A stretch of 64,000 bases of DNA from Marasmius tenuissimus (taxonomy: Eukaryota; Basidiomycota; Agaricomycetes; Agaricales; Marasmiaceae). This document shows positions 9,105 through 19,728 of the stretch, piece after piece. The notes beneath the pieces are model-generated. The model saw only the letters and a list, made by a program, of their open reading frames with translations. It did not search any database and was not told where the DNA came from. The DNA lies in NCBI GenBank assembly GCA_029532415.1, contig JAQOTA010000034.1, forward strand, positions 496,001 to 560,000, read 5' to 3'. The position numbers and the translations under genes are program-made. Every line of letters begins with the position of its first letter. Within the stretch, counting starts at the first letter, position 1.

Positions 9105-11945
9105 TGTTGTGCCTGTGCTCGTTGCATAGCCGGATTTTGAGGCTGATTCTGATTCTGATTTTGTGGAGACGGCTGTGGTTGCTGGTGTTGCTGCTGGGGT
9201 ATTCCACCAGGCATCTGGCCCTGCTGCATTTGAGGGCGTTGAGGGGTCACCGGTCGAGGTCCTTCGCCCGTAACCGCACTTACAGCTGGCGAAGCCGTTG
9301 CTTGCTGTCTCTGGCGCGCCTGAGCCTGAGCCATCTGGTACGAATAGTTCAGTGTGTTCCCACCAGGACCAGCAGGATTGGGATGGCCCGCCTGCTGGGG
9401 TACCATCCGTGGTGAGTTCACTACGCCAACAGGATTGACACCAGAAGGATTCATAGTCTGGGTGCCAGACACCATCGGAGAAGCAGCTGGCATTCGCTGA
9501 TTTGGTACCATGCCCCGACCGGCACCCCCCGGAGCCATCGTCGAAGGAACCGGCGTTATTGTCCTCTGTGCTTGTGCCTGCTGGATCTGAGCATTCGGGT
9601 TCATCGGGGAGGATGCTATGGGTTGCGACGGTGCTGGACGCGGACTAGCATGCTGTTGCTGTTGTTGTGGTTGCTGAGGCTGCTGCTGGGGCATCTGCTG
9701 ATGGGGTTGCATTTGTTGTATCCGCTGTTGTATCTGCTGTTGTATCTGCTGTTGTATCTGCTGCTGCTGCTGCTGCTGCTGACTCATGGGAGGTACCTGC
9801 CCCGGACGCATCATTGGCTGGTTCACCGGTGTGCCCCCCCTCTGCTGTGCCTGTGCTTGTGGCGCCATCCCCTGATTCCTACCAAGCGCGAGTTGGGCTA
9901 CTCTCGCCATGTAATGTTGCTGCTGTTGGGGAGTTAGGTTCTGGAAGGCAGGGTTTTGCTGTTGATGCTGCATTGCACTAGCAATCTGAGGCGCGCCCTG
10001 AGTCGGTGCACCGCTGAACACAAAAGTAGTGGGGGCACCTCCTGCGGTTGCGGGAGCAACTGGCTGCTGCGGGGAGCCGACGGCTGAGGGTGTTGGCGTT
10101 GACTTTGACTGGGTTCTTTGCACGACATGCGGGAATTGGTTTTGAGGAATCGAGGCTTGTTGTGGCGATTGCTGATGCGCCTGTTGGAGATGTTGGACTT
10201 GTTGAGAGGGAGGCGGGGACGAATGTGAAGGGTGCTGAGGCGACTGGTGGGTGATGTGAGGTTGTTGAGGGGGTGCCGGAGTCGCACTGAGTCGAGGGGG
10301 TACTTGCGCAGCCGGGGAACCTTGGTGGCCTTGCATAGCGGCTGGCATTATGCGTGGACTGGGGGAATAACGTTGCTGGCTGGCCTGGATGCCCTGAACA
10401 CTTCCGCCTACGGGTGTTGGTGCTCTGTGAGACATTTCGGAGGCGTGGGAAGGGGACAGCGCGTCGGTTGACGCATTAGGTATGTGCGGAGGCGGCGAGG
10501 AAGCTTGCCCGGCAGCGGCAGTGGCCGCTTGGATATTGGGATACATATGAGCAGGTGAAGCGCCTGACATCGTTGTAGATGGTGATTGCTGTTGTTGCGC
10601 GTTGGGCGCTGGCGACGGCGAAGGGCGAATTTGGGGCTTCACAGGGCTGGCGCTTCTGCGGATCGCCTGATTTTGCGGCTGATTTGGCATGAGATGTGGG
10701 TATGGCGTTGTGATTGTAAACGGTGCTTGGATAGGCGTTTGTGCGTTCCCTCTTGTGTTGTTGACATTGGCACCGGGGGGTGGAATACTGCTGGAAGAAT
10801 TAGGATGCATAGGAATGGCGAACGTCTGAGGAGTCGATGGGACTGGCGGTTGGAGCCGTTGGTTCGGATCGTCACTAGAGCCGGGGAGGGGAAGATGAGC
10901 TGATGGGCCAGGAGTTGACTGTGGAAGCGCAGGCGAACGAGGCAAGTTATGGGGAGCTGGAACACTGCCAGGAACGGGTGAAGGATGGGCAGAAGAGTGG
11001 ACAGAAGACGCCGGCGGTCCTTGAGGAACGGGGGTTTGAGATGGGGCTCTGGATGGTGGTTGGGGTGGCTGAGGCGTTGCCGCGTGTGAGGGCTTTGGTG
11101 GAGGGCCCGTAACCATTGTGCCTTTGTTCTTCCGGTCGATAGATTCTAGGACCCGGTAGCTGCAAACGTTGAGGTCAGATATGGGCAGTGAAAGAAAACG
11201 AGACGTACGAGGGAGTGATTGGTCGGTTCAATCGCGGATTTCCGAACTGCATAATCTTCGCTCTCTTCGCCTTGTCTGTCTCACGTTCCTCTGGCTCCAT
11301 CACTTCTGATTTGCGTTTCAGTAAAGCAGGTTCAGCGGGAGTAGACACCCGAAGAACGTGATTTGCTACGCGAGTGAGATGGGGATCGGGATCGAGACAA
11401 AGCGGTGGTGCCGTGGCAAGCTACAGGAGGTCATGAAGACTGGTGTGGTCCAGATTGATAACCGCGTACCAGAATTTTAGCTTCGATTTCCAATATATCT
11501 TTGTCTGTCCATTTCTTGTCGTGCTTGTCATTTAGCAAGCAGATGTCTGCCCACAACGTTTCGCCGTTTGGATACAAGATCATTCTCTTTTGTTCGGGGT
11601 GTTGGAGAACAGGCTCGCTTAAGGTTTGGGAACGATAGTCCAATAATTCCACGATCATGCAGCCTGTGATTGAAGTGAGGCATGGAATCATGATTCGTTT
11701 CAACTTGTGTACTCACCATCGTAAAACGGGACTCTGGCCGCGTCGAACAAGTCCAGAAAGTCCACGGGTATCCTATGCGCTCGAACATCTTCAAATATGC
11801 AGGCCGCAGGGTGCGTGTATGACAGCTTTCCGCTGGTGTTCAAATTGAAGTAGTCGGGGTGAAGGTGGATCGTGAAGGATGGAGGGTCCGTCTTCGTTCG
11901 TTCGAGGAGGTCTTCACCATGTCGCGTCAGATTATAGCTTGCCAT
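8777..11945 (-). CDS. SPT20: SPT20, subunit of the SAGA transcription coactivator, 4 exons
   Basis: Exons 11945-11717, 11663-11470, 11420-11209 and 11159-8777 join to 1005 aa. The N-terminal ~235 residues are the Spt20 domain: DPPSFTIHLHPDYFNLN, then IPVDFLDLFDAARVPFYDG, then YPNGETLWADICLLN, WTDKDILEIEAKIL, PPLCLDPDPHLTRVAN and a charged AKRAKIMQFGNPR tail. The long last exon is a disordered Pro/Gln/Ser/Met-rich tail with long Gln runs, ending GRGVPGPGNMPGR. Spt20 holds the SAGA core together in the nucleus. The start at MASYNLTRH fits the family; a short upstream exon (to about 12134, joined through a GTACGC donor) cannot be excluded. Antisense leucine-rich ORFs over the Gln runs are shadows. 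Confidence 0.92.
9078..9110 (-). repeat. CAG/CTG microsatellite in the SPT20 tail
   Basis: About nine successive CTG units on the plus strand encode a poly-Gln run on the minus strand. Length variation between strains is likely. Confidence 0.85.
9716..9780 (-). repeat. 12-bp minisatellite in the SPT20 tail (QQIQ repeat)
   Basis: Four near-perfect copies of a 12-bp unit (ctgttgtatctg), then pure CTG units. They encode repeated QQIQ/QQQ on the minus strand. Confidence 0.8.
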
Positions 11946-12977
11946 GTCGGAATTGTAATATGCAGCCCTTTCCATATATATGAAATTAACGAAAGTTGAG
12001 AGAACGGCCGGAGGTGCGTACCTAGAACGGAGCTTGCCCGATTCGAGTCGCTCTTCACAACGGTGGTTGAAGTTTGTGAGATATCTGTGTTGAGTTATAG
12101 CATGAGTAGTCTCTGAGTTCACTCCGAGCCTCAAATAATAGCTATATTGCCAATAAGAGGAAGCTTGACAATTGCACTGGTCGTGGAACGAAGAAGAGAG
12201 ATCACGCTGATGTAAGCAACCCTAGGCGCCTTAAGCACAAGACAAGCGCTCGTTCCTTCTTGTAACTCGACCACTCAACGACCACTCTATGAGGATTCCC
12301 CCTGGCCCTTTTTTGTCTATACCACTCTCTTCTAGATCCACTCTCTGGTGTATTCCAAAGTAAGCTACTAATTACCTATGGCGACTTCCAGACTAGACCT
12401 GACGGAATGATTCATCGAGTTCCCAATCATCTGGTGGTGATGGTAAAACAATCGAGAAGTCAGAACAACGTCCGATACGAGCTCAGGGCTTTGATATTCA
12501 ACGTTCGGTTTTTCTCGCCTCTTCTTTCGCGAGGACTCCCTCCCTGTGCATCTCCTGTGTTCAAGATTCTGGGACCTCGCAAAATCGAGCCGCGCTCAAT
12601 CTCTCATGGTGGCCCTGGTAGTACCTGGTGGAGACACCAGACGGCGAGAAACCATCGTAACTGGAAAAACAAGCACAGAATACACAGATAGCTGGTAGTG
12701 ATTCCATGATGAGGACGCCACCTCTTCTTATCCTGCCATGAGCTCACGCCATGATTTCCGTGTTCAGCGAGGTAGACTAAGATCTTTCCCTGGGAAACCC
12801 CAGCTAGCTGCCAGCAAGTTTCAACCTGCACAATCTTTACCAAAACTCACGCACATCCAGTGGCGATAACTTGTTGCTGGTAATATTACAATCTTCTACT
12901 GCATCGTGTGATCTATTCCTAGTAGTAGCATGTGGTGATTTGTCAACATCTGATCAGCTTGTTCTCGAACCACGATC
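11946..12977. other. Intergenic region between divergent genes
   Basis: Shared upstream region of SPT20 (minus) and the cyclodeaminase-like gene (plus). 11946-12134 could hold an extra 5' exon of SPT20. Beyond that I see only short, unconvincing frames. Confidence 0.4.
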
Positions 12978-14271
12978 ATGTCCGAGTCCCTACTTGTCTT
13001 GAGCGCCCGCGATGTAGAGCGAGTTACCTCTGACTTTTCTCCGGGGCATCTTCAACTACTCATGGCAGAAGTATTTGCTGTGGCGTCTACCCCTTCAAAC
13101 GAGTCCTCTTCTCCTCTATCATTCATGCCGCATCGTATCACGATACCCACCGCATATCACAAAGCGCTCTTTATGCCAGCTAGAATCAATACTATCGGGT
13201 CGACAATGAAGGTCGTCTCGGTTCCTTCACGCTCGGACGACGCCGGAGGGCTACCAGCGAGCACAATAGTCTTGGATAATGCTTCTGGCGCCGTGAAAGC
13301 AATAGTCAATGCAAGGAACTTAACCGCCTTGCGAAACGCTGGAGGCAAGCCGTGAATTGACCCTTTTGTATATGACAGTTCTCTAACTCGCTCGGTGCCT
13401 CCTATAGGATCTCTTCTCTCAACCACTCTCGTAGGCCCAAAAGAGCCAGATCACATCGTCGCATTTGGAGCCGGTCAGCAAATATCCGCGCATCTCGACG
13501 TTCACTTCAGGGAGTTTTCTACGATCAAGACATGTACCATCGTGAACAGATCACTGAATAGTCGTGTAGAACGACTGATAGCAAAACTGAAGGATGCCCA
13601 CCCTTCAGTAAAAACAACCGCTCTGGCGCTTAATGCAGAAGACGGTAATGCGAATATGGAAGTCAAGGAGGAGCTTGCTCGTGCGTCGATCATCATCACG
13701 GCTACATCGTCCAAGGCCCCACTCTTCCCATCCTCTTGGGTTCCGACTGGAGCACATATCATCCTCATAGGGAGTTACACGAAGGAAATGAAGGAAGTCG
13801 ACACTGACCTCGTAATGCGCGCTGTCCGGTCTCAAGTCTCTGACGGAGTCTCGCCGAGGCTCCTTGTAGACTCAGTTGAAGCTTGTTTCCAGGAGGCAGG
13901 AGAGCTTCTAGAAGCGGGATTGAATGAGGAGCAGACGCAAGAAATTGGGTCCCTCGTCTTGGATGCTCGGGCTCAAAATGATCAGGTGAGGCTCCGCTCT
14001 TTGGAAACGACTCGTGAATTAACGCAGCCATCCCTTGAATTAGGCCACTCCCAGCGAGATGAGGAAGATCCTTTGCAGTGGATTGAAGGAAACCACGGAA
14101 AAGGAAGCAGCAACATTCGATGGTCCGGTTACGATGTTCAAATCCGTAGGGCTGGGATTACAGGATGTGGCGATCGCTTGTGCGGTAGTAGAACAGGCGG
14201 AGAAGATGATTGCAGAGAGTAGCGCTGCTGATTTAGGAGTAATTGTAGACAGCTACGATCAAGTGATCTGA
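12978..14271 (+). CDS. Ornithine cyclodeaminase / mu-crystallin family protein, 3 exons
   Basis: NAD(P)-dependent oxidoreductase-type fold. Relatives include ornithine cyclodeaminase, ketimine reductases and alanine dehydrogenases; the substrate is unknown. Exons 12978-13344, 13408-13985 and 14044-14271 join to 390 aa. Seen in order: a substrate-half with STMKVVSVPSRSD, then ARNLTALRNAGG, the dinucleotide-binding HIVAFGAGQQISAH loop, IIITATSSKAPLFP, HIILIGSYTKEMKEVD, and the closing MFKSVGLGLQDVAIA typical of the family. The first intron must start with GC (G|GCAAGC), because no GT donor nearby keeps the frame. An ORF that runs through the second intron gives a wrong C-terminus. It sits next to the UstYa genes, so a role in a secondary pathway is possible but unproven. 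Confidence 0.88.
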
Positions 14272-14803
14272 AGAGCGACTTGTAGCGAGCACCTCTAATC
14301 CAAGAAGAATTTGGTTGGCCAGAGATAAAAGAAATTGCGGGGAAAAAGTCAATCGCGCAAAGGAAGTTGGTCGGTGGAAGTTTTGTTGATACGTAATTAC
14401 ACCAACGTGCTTGTCGCTATATTCCGAAAGACCTGATGTTTGTCTTTTTCGCTCAATAATAAGCGGGCGTTGCGTTGACGGTTGAATGTTCAATGGCTAT
14501 GGACGATCTAAAAAATATGAGGACAGGTAGTCAAGAGGGTGAGAAACTTTCCTAATACGGACAGATACTCACGCGGTAAGTACTTGTGGACCCACAATGA
14601 CAATTGATGGAAGCGTCGAGGCTTGAGCGCTTGAGCGCTAGTGACCATGTTGTTTTCGGCTTTCGTTCCAGGACCCGTCTTCGTACATTAGCTCCAAGCA
14701 GCTTCAAGCTGTAAATATATCGGTTTGTCTTGATCTACTTAGTCATTATCAAGAACTGACTCCAAAGCCCGCACCACCAGATACACATTGAATTTGAACA
14801 CCC
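14272..14803. other. Region between convergent genes, nothing recognised
   Basis: 3' flanks of the cyclodeaminase-like gene and UstYa-like gene 1. An imperfect doublet gcttgagcgcttgagcgcta lies near 14621-14640. No gene was seen. Confidence 0.4.
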
Positions 14804-15475
14804 TCAAATTTGACCATTCTTATACCACTCATTGAATTGGTTCTCCTCCTCTGTAAGAGCAGCAAAGGCATGCTCCCAATCCTGACAAACCAAGTCGCTT
14901 CCAACTCTGTCAGTCTCGAAGTCTTTTTTCATGAAATCGCCCTCTTCAATCATGCCTGTCGCCCCGCAAAGCAGAAATTGTCGCAAATACTGCAAGCAGT
15001 GACCGAAATGGTGCACATTCGCTATCGTGTCACTGTGATTGTAGAGCGCAGCACGAATCTGGGCGATACAATGGAAGTTGTGGTACCACGAGTTTATGGT
15101 CTGTCGATAATTGGAGCCTAGGAAGGAGAGAGCTTGGTATCTGAGGAGAGAATTGAACTCGTCGCGAGTGACGTTGGAGGGATCGTCCCAGATGTAGTGT
15201 GCTGACTCTTGTAGAGTCAGGGCCACTGGCCGGCTGGGCAATTCGAACTGCACCGGATGTAGGAGAGGTATGGAGTTGCCGTTGTATGTGTATACTATAA
15301 TTCGGAGGTGAGCAAGGTTTCTCGCAGCCTAGTCTCGGCACTCACTCTCTTCAGATTGGCTAACTCCTTTCTGGCGAAGGAAAACCACCCCATGCCATGC
15401 AGTAATCAAGAGATTGAATCCAACGAGGGCGCCCACAGCGTACTCCAGGCCTGAACGTCGTGCTAGTTTCGCCAT
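14804..15475 (-). CDS. UstYa-like protein (DUF3328), copy 1
   Basis: Exons 15475-15346 and 15294-14804 join to 206 aa. The N-terminus has one membrane segment (YAVGALVGFNLLITAWHGVVF), giving a type II membrane topology. The rest carries the two family motifs: HNFHC (HxxHC) followed by IAQIRAAL, and HCLQYLRQFLLC about 30 residues later. UstYa/YxaY proteins install oxidative cyclisations or hydroxylations on fungal peptide products (ustiloxin, cyclochlorotine-type pathways). The motif histidines and cysteines are all present here. It faces a second UstYa-like gene across a 290-bp gap and is close to two S33 peptidases, which suggests a small peptide-modifying island. Confidence 0.85.
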
Positions 15476-15765
15476 GGAAGGAGCTGATTCGGACAAGTCC
15501 GTCAAATAGTCTTACTGAAAATTCGGACCCAAGTTTATTTGAACCTCAAAATCGAGAAATGTCGCCTGTCACAACGCACATATGGTCCCGGTTGAAGCAA
15601 TACTTGGATTCATTACCATAATGGGACTTTGAACCTTGATCATTCTGATTCATAGTTCCCAAATCTCACGGAAACATTTGACTTTTCTGGACAAACTTCG
15701 CCGTCTGTAACCGCTTCCACTTTTCAACCCAAGAACACAGTACAATCGGTACAGCGAAACGAGGA
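15476..15765. promoter_or_regulatory. Shared divergent promoter of two UstYa-like genes
   Basis: The 290 bp between the two start codons is the only upstream sequence of both genes, so they are probably co-regulated. No clear TATA box or factor site was recognised. Confidence 0.5.
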
Positions 15766-16409
15766 ATGCCCAAGCCAATAACGATCGTAATGAGGGTCGC
15801 TATCCTCTCCGTATCCTTCGCAACGGCGATACTGCTGGTGCTCGTTTTGCAACGCGCGACGAACATCAAGGCCGTCTCACAGCAGTCCTGTATGTCCCAA
15901 TTACTGGTCATTCTATTCGGTTTGACGTCTCTGCTTCAGCACGCCGTACAACTTCATCTCCCCTTACCTTCGCCCCCGATTTATCCAACCCAGTCGCCAT
16001 GCATTACGAAGCCACCACCGTCAGATACGCATTGGAGGGCCCAGAAAGCGATGAAGAGTTTGCTAAACTCCTCCCTTCCACCGGTCATACTGTCCACATG
16101 CCCTCTTCCAGCTCTCGTCAGGGCGAACCAGTGACCCATACCGTGACCCTGTTTCACCAGCTAAAGTGCATAGACATTATTCGACGAGAATACAGCGACG
16201 CCTATCCCTCCACGCCAGAGTTAACTCAGCATTGTCTGACATATCTTCACCAGACCATCATGTGTCGTCCTTTCATTGCACTTGAAGTGACGAAAAACGT
16301 CTTCGCTACGGGAAAGAAGAGTCGGGAGGCAGTCTGCAGAGACTGGGAGGCCGTGTACCGGGAAGCGGAGCGAAATTGGGAAGTGTATAGGACTCTGCGC
16401 GCATCATAG
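15766..16409 (+). CDS. UstYa-like protein (DUF3328), copy 2
   Basis: Exons 15766-15889 and 15940-16409 join to 197 aa, with an N-terminal membrane segment (VAILSVSFATAILLVLVL). The first motif reads FHQLKC, so the usual second His of HxxHC is Lys. The second motif, HCLTYLHQTIMC, is intact, and CRDWEAVYREAERNWEVY closes the domain as in the family. It is divergent from copy 1 and only distantly similar to it. The His-to-Lys change may alter or remove metal-dependent chemistry; other non-canonical members exist, so loss of function is not certain. Confidence 0.82.
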
Positions 16410-16795
16410 CCTGCGCTCACTCAATGATACTCATCCATACTCTGTGTGCAATCTCAGATTGTTGTCGTACCCGCTACATATGCTTCAATCAAGCGTTTCT
16501 TCCGTATTTCCGTACCTACCAGTAAGTTACAACCGTATCCAGGATCGCGATCTAATCCAGCGCTGGATCCCGAAACCCCAGATACCACTGATGGCGGATC
16601 GGATCACTGTCGGGAGATCAAAGAGATGGATTCCCTATGTAATCCGTTCGCCCCATGCTTCGAAACACACTTGAAGTTGCTTGCAAGTTGCTTGTGAGTT
16701 GTTCTTCCATGGGTAACCGATGATCGTAGGACGATAACATTCAGTATAAAAGTCTTAGCTGCGAGCACACCTCACTTCAGCATATCAACCGCCCG
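16410..16795. other. Intergenic, upstream of S33 copy 1
   Basis: No gene seen. It contains a TATA box 45-51 bp before the start codon of the next gene. A short direct repeat (aagttgcttg) sits near 16674-16693. Confidence 0.45.
16745..16751 (+). promoter_or_regulatory. TATA box
   Basis: TATAAAA lies about 45 bp upstream of the start codon of S33 peptidase copy 1, followed by a short unstructured leader. Confidence 0.55.
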
Positions 16796-18031
16796 ATGTC
16801 GTCCAGAGAGGGATCAGTTGATTTTATCATTGGAGATAAGATCTTCAAGACATGGTACCTGGTGGTTGGGGATCTCAAGTCGGGCAAAATACCACTAGTT
16901 CTCCTGCATGGAGGGCCGGGATTTTCTCATCACTAGTACGTTCACACTTTCTCTTCGCGATGTTTGTGCCCTAGAAACTCACCCTTATTTGAACATCTCC
17001 CACTCTGTCGCTCTTTAGCATGCTGTGGGTCTTAAGATTACTTGTCCATGAGCCCCGAGTGACTGACATGGGGCTTTCTTTTGTCCAGAGCCGACAGATC
17101 GCTGTACGAGAAGGCGGGGTAAGTACGTTCAGAGCTCGTATGCTCGGTAGTTATTCTCAACGTAAATCTGTAGGATCCCGCTCGTTTTCTACGATCAGAT
17201 TGGCAACGGCAATTCGTCTCATGTCAAAGACGCTCCAAAAGACTTTTGGAAACCTGAGCTGTTCATGGATCAACTCAATGGACTTCTTTCACACCTTGGC
17301 ATTTCGGACAGCTTTGATTTACTGGGTCACTCATGGGGAGGTGAGGCGACGTGATGAGGTCCTAGACCCCAGGGCCCAAACCCCATGACTGATTCTCATT
17401 CAATTTTTTTGACCGCACAGGTATGCTTGCTGGCAGGCAACTACGCCGCGGTTCGTGCACCTGCGGGTTTGAAGAGATTGATCATATCAAACTCTCCCGC
17501 GTCTACAGAACTTCTCGAGCGAGGCACTGATAGCCTCCTGAAGAGTCAATTTCTACCGGATATCTATGATATGATTGAGAAGCGCGAACGGGAAGGCACG
17601 ACTGATGAGAAGGACTACCAAGACGTAGTAGGACAATTCATGAGGAAGCACGTATGCACGGTGGATCCTTGGCCAGCAGTCTTTTTACAGTCTCTTGGAG
17701 AGCTCGAGAAGGATAACACCGTCTACCATACAATGTGAGTGTGGTCAGTGTTCCTTTGCACCCGCGCTGACGCACGAGACCTGTCACTATGTGTAGGTGG
17801 GGTCCTTCCGAGTTCAGCATCACCGGAACGATGAGAGGGTGGACGATCATTGACATCCTGCATCGCATCAGTGCGCCACTGGACGAAGTTCAATCGATTG
17901 CAGTCATGCCTTGGTTCCTGAACGTACCAAAGGTCAAGTGGGTTGAGTTGCAGAACTCGACTCACTTAGCTCAATTCGAGGAACCGGAGAAATACTTCGA
18001 TGTAATCCTCGCGTTTCTCGAGCGCTCTTGA
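16796..18031 (+). CDS. S33 proline-iminopeptidase-like hydrolase, copy 1 (probably decaying)
   Basis: Alpha/beta hydrolase of peptidase family S33, whose members remove N-terminal proline or hydrolyse small amides. Exons: 16796-16935, a 6-nt microexon 17019-17024, 17089-17118, 17174-17340, 17437-17734 and 17797-18031 (291 aa). Visible: HGGPG at residues 38-42, then DQIGNG, the nucleophile elbow GHSWGG near 110-115, and the end [17 protein letters not shown]. Two things are odd. To keep frame, splicing must use the acceptor at 17436, skipping a family-like MLAG, because a GGCA tetramer is doubled just there. Also, about eight residues are missing before the presumed catalytic Asp (SAP then LDEVQ) compared with copy 2. 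It may be a failing gene. It converges on copy 2 with 84 bp between stops. Confidence 0.7.
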
Positions 18032-18115
18032 TCATGGTATCCATAAACTCTCGAGTATTGACTCAGATTACACGATGTGTGTTTGTTTCATATGGTCAAC
18101 AGATGTACAGGAGGT

Positions 18116-19450
18116 TTATATCTCTATCAAGAAGTTCGTAAGAACATTGAAGTATCTGCCAATAACATGTTCATGAGCACTGTAAATCACGGGAAAATCA
18201 GGGTGATGATTAGGAACGCCTTACTTTTCCGGATCTTCGTACATTGGCAGATGTGTTGCGTTTTCCATGTCAATCCACTTGCACTTGGGGATACTGAGGA
18301 AGAACGGCCGAACAGCGGGTTCCCACATCTCGTCATTTGGTGAACTGATGAGAAGGGTTGGGCAAGAGACTCTGTGAAGGTCGCTGATGACACTCCACTC
18401 TTTCAGACGTTTCCCCATCTTGAACTCGGGATGACCTGTGGAGACGTCTCAGTCCTATCCCTACAGCCGCATGAGTACACGTACAATTCCCGCTTCCGTG
18501 TGAGAGCGAAGTCATGAGATCCTCTGGCCAGGGTTTCAAGCTGCAAATGTGCAAGTTATTGTAATACTGCGAGGCTTGAGTGATCTCTTCCTGAGTGTGC
18601 TTGTCCTTGTTCTGCATGACATCGCGAAGGTCGGCCGGCAGTTCTTCGACCCAGTGAGCGTTCCCAGCAAGATAGAGTTTGGAGGAACTGAAGGTATTGG
18701 CCAGGATGAGGTGTTTGAGACCGGGATGGATGCGTCGAGCCGCGTAGTCGCTACCAAACACGCCTGCAGAATGGTTATTTCCAAACAGCGAATGAATCAT
18801 GCCAGTGGCTCAACGCACCTCCCCAAGAATGTCCGAGTAGATCGAAATCATCCTCAACGCCCAGTTGTTTTACGACATTTTCTAGCTCGTCGTTGTACAG
18901 GTCAATAGTCCAGAACTCTGCCGGTGCGTCGGGGTAGTCACGCAGGCCAATCTGGTTATAGTAGACCACAGGTATCCTAACCGCATGAAGTAAGTAGCCG
19001 CGCTCATATCTCCATTTCAGAAAGTGTTCCTTACCCAGCATTTTTGTACAGTCGGTCGTGAGGCCTGGAATACAAGTCTGATTGTTAGTGTCGCCAGTTC
19101 AAATTAATCACTACGGCCGGAACCCACTTCATGCTATCGAACAAATTTAGATTGACTTGGAGACAGCGTCATAGAAAAATCTGAGTAACCCACTAGGTGT
19201 AGTTGTACCCAGGACCGCCATGAAGCATAACGATAGGACGTTTCTGGCTAGTCTTCAAATCTCCGACGATTCTGTACCAAGTCTTGAAGACGCGATCTCC
19301 CGTAGTGAAGTCGATAGTTCCAGTGGTGATTGGGACATCCGATTCGGTCATGTTTTTAACAATAGATAGAGAAGTTTGTGGGTTGCGGTCAGTGATAGCG
19401 GGGACGAGGTGCAGGAGGAACGAGATCAAGAGTCCTGGCAGTTGATACAT
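18116..19450 (-). CDS. S33 proline-iminopeptidase-like hydrolase, copy 2
   Basis: Exons 19450-19194, a 6-nt microexon 19133-19128, 19064-19035, 18976-18819, 18763-18485, 18435-18225 and 18155-18116 join to 326 aa. Motifs: HGGPG (residues 77-81), DLLGHSWGG nucleophile elbow, then an intact SCPTLLISSPNDEMWEP acid-loop region, and NATHLPMYEDPEKYF near the end, holding the likely catalytic His. The first 33 residues form a hydrophobic leader (LLISFLLHLVP) that copy 1 lacks. Translation may start there, giving a secreted or membrane-anchored enzyme, or at the internal ATG at 19351, which aligns with copy 1. Exon layout matches copy 1, so the pair arose by duplication and inversion. Likely a functional hydrolase, possibly processing a small peptide product. 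Confidence 0.85.
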
Positions 19451-19728
19451 GAAGGATTTATGGGCCCCTACTTCTTCTGTGTAGAAGTTCGCAGGCTATT
19501 TGAAGCCTTTGTGTGCTATTCTAGGGAATGCCCGGTTTGACGAAGGGATCATGATGTTGGTGATAAATGATCAACCCTCGAGTTGGGCGCTTACTACAGA
19601 GCTTCGGACTGTGACTTCTCTAAAAGGGTGTATGTATTTAGGTATCGCGTACGCTGACTGCGAATATCCTACAAAGGGACAGTGCATAAATAGGGCAATA
19701 GGAGTCTGAAAAGCTAGGCCTGCATCGC
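19451..19728. other. Short gap, nothing recognised
   Basis: Lies between the 5' end of S33 copy 2 and the 3' end of the 7-TM gene. A TATTTAGG-like run near 19635 is not clearly placed for either gene. Confidence 0.35.

Noticed and set aside
8819..9981. Long plus-strand ORFs rich in Leu or Ala opposite SPT20
   Set aside because: They are antisense readings of the CAG/CTG repeats in the SPT20 tail. The minus-strand frame continues the Spt20 domain.
13395..14222. Single ORF of 275 codons in the cyclodeaminase-like gene
   Set aside because: Its end runs through an intron (13986-14043). Splicing restores the family C-terminus FKSVGLGLQDVAIA in another frame.
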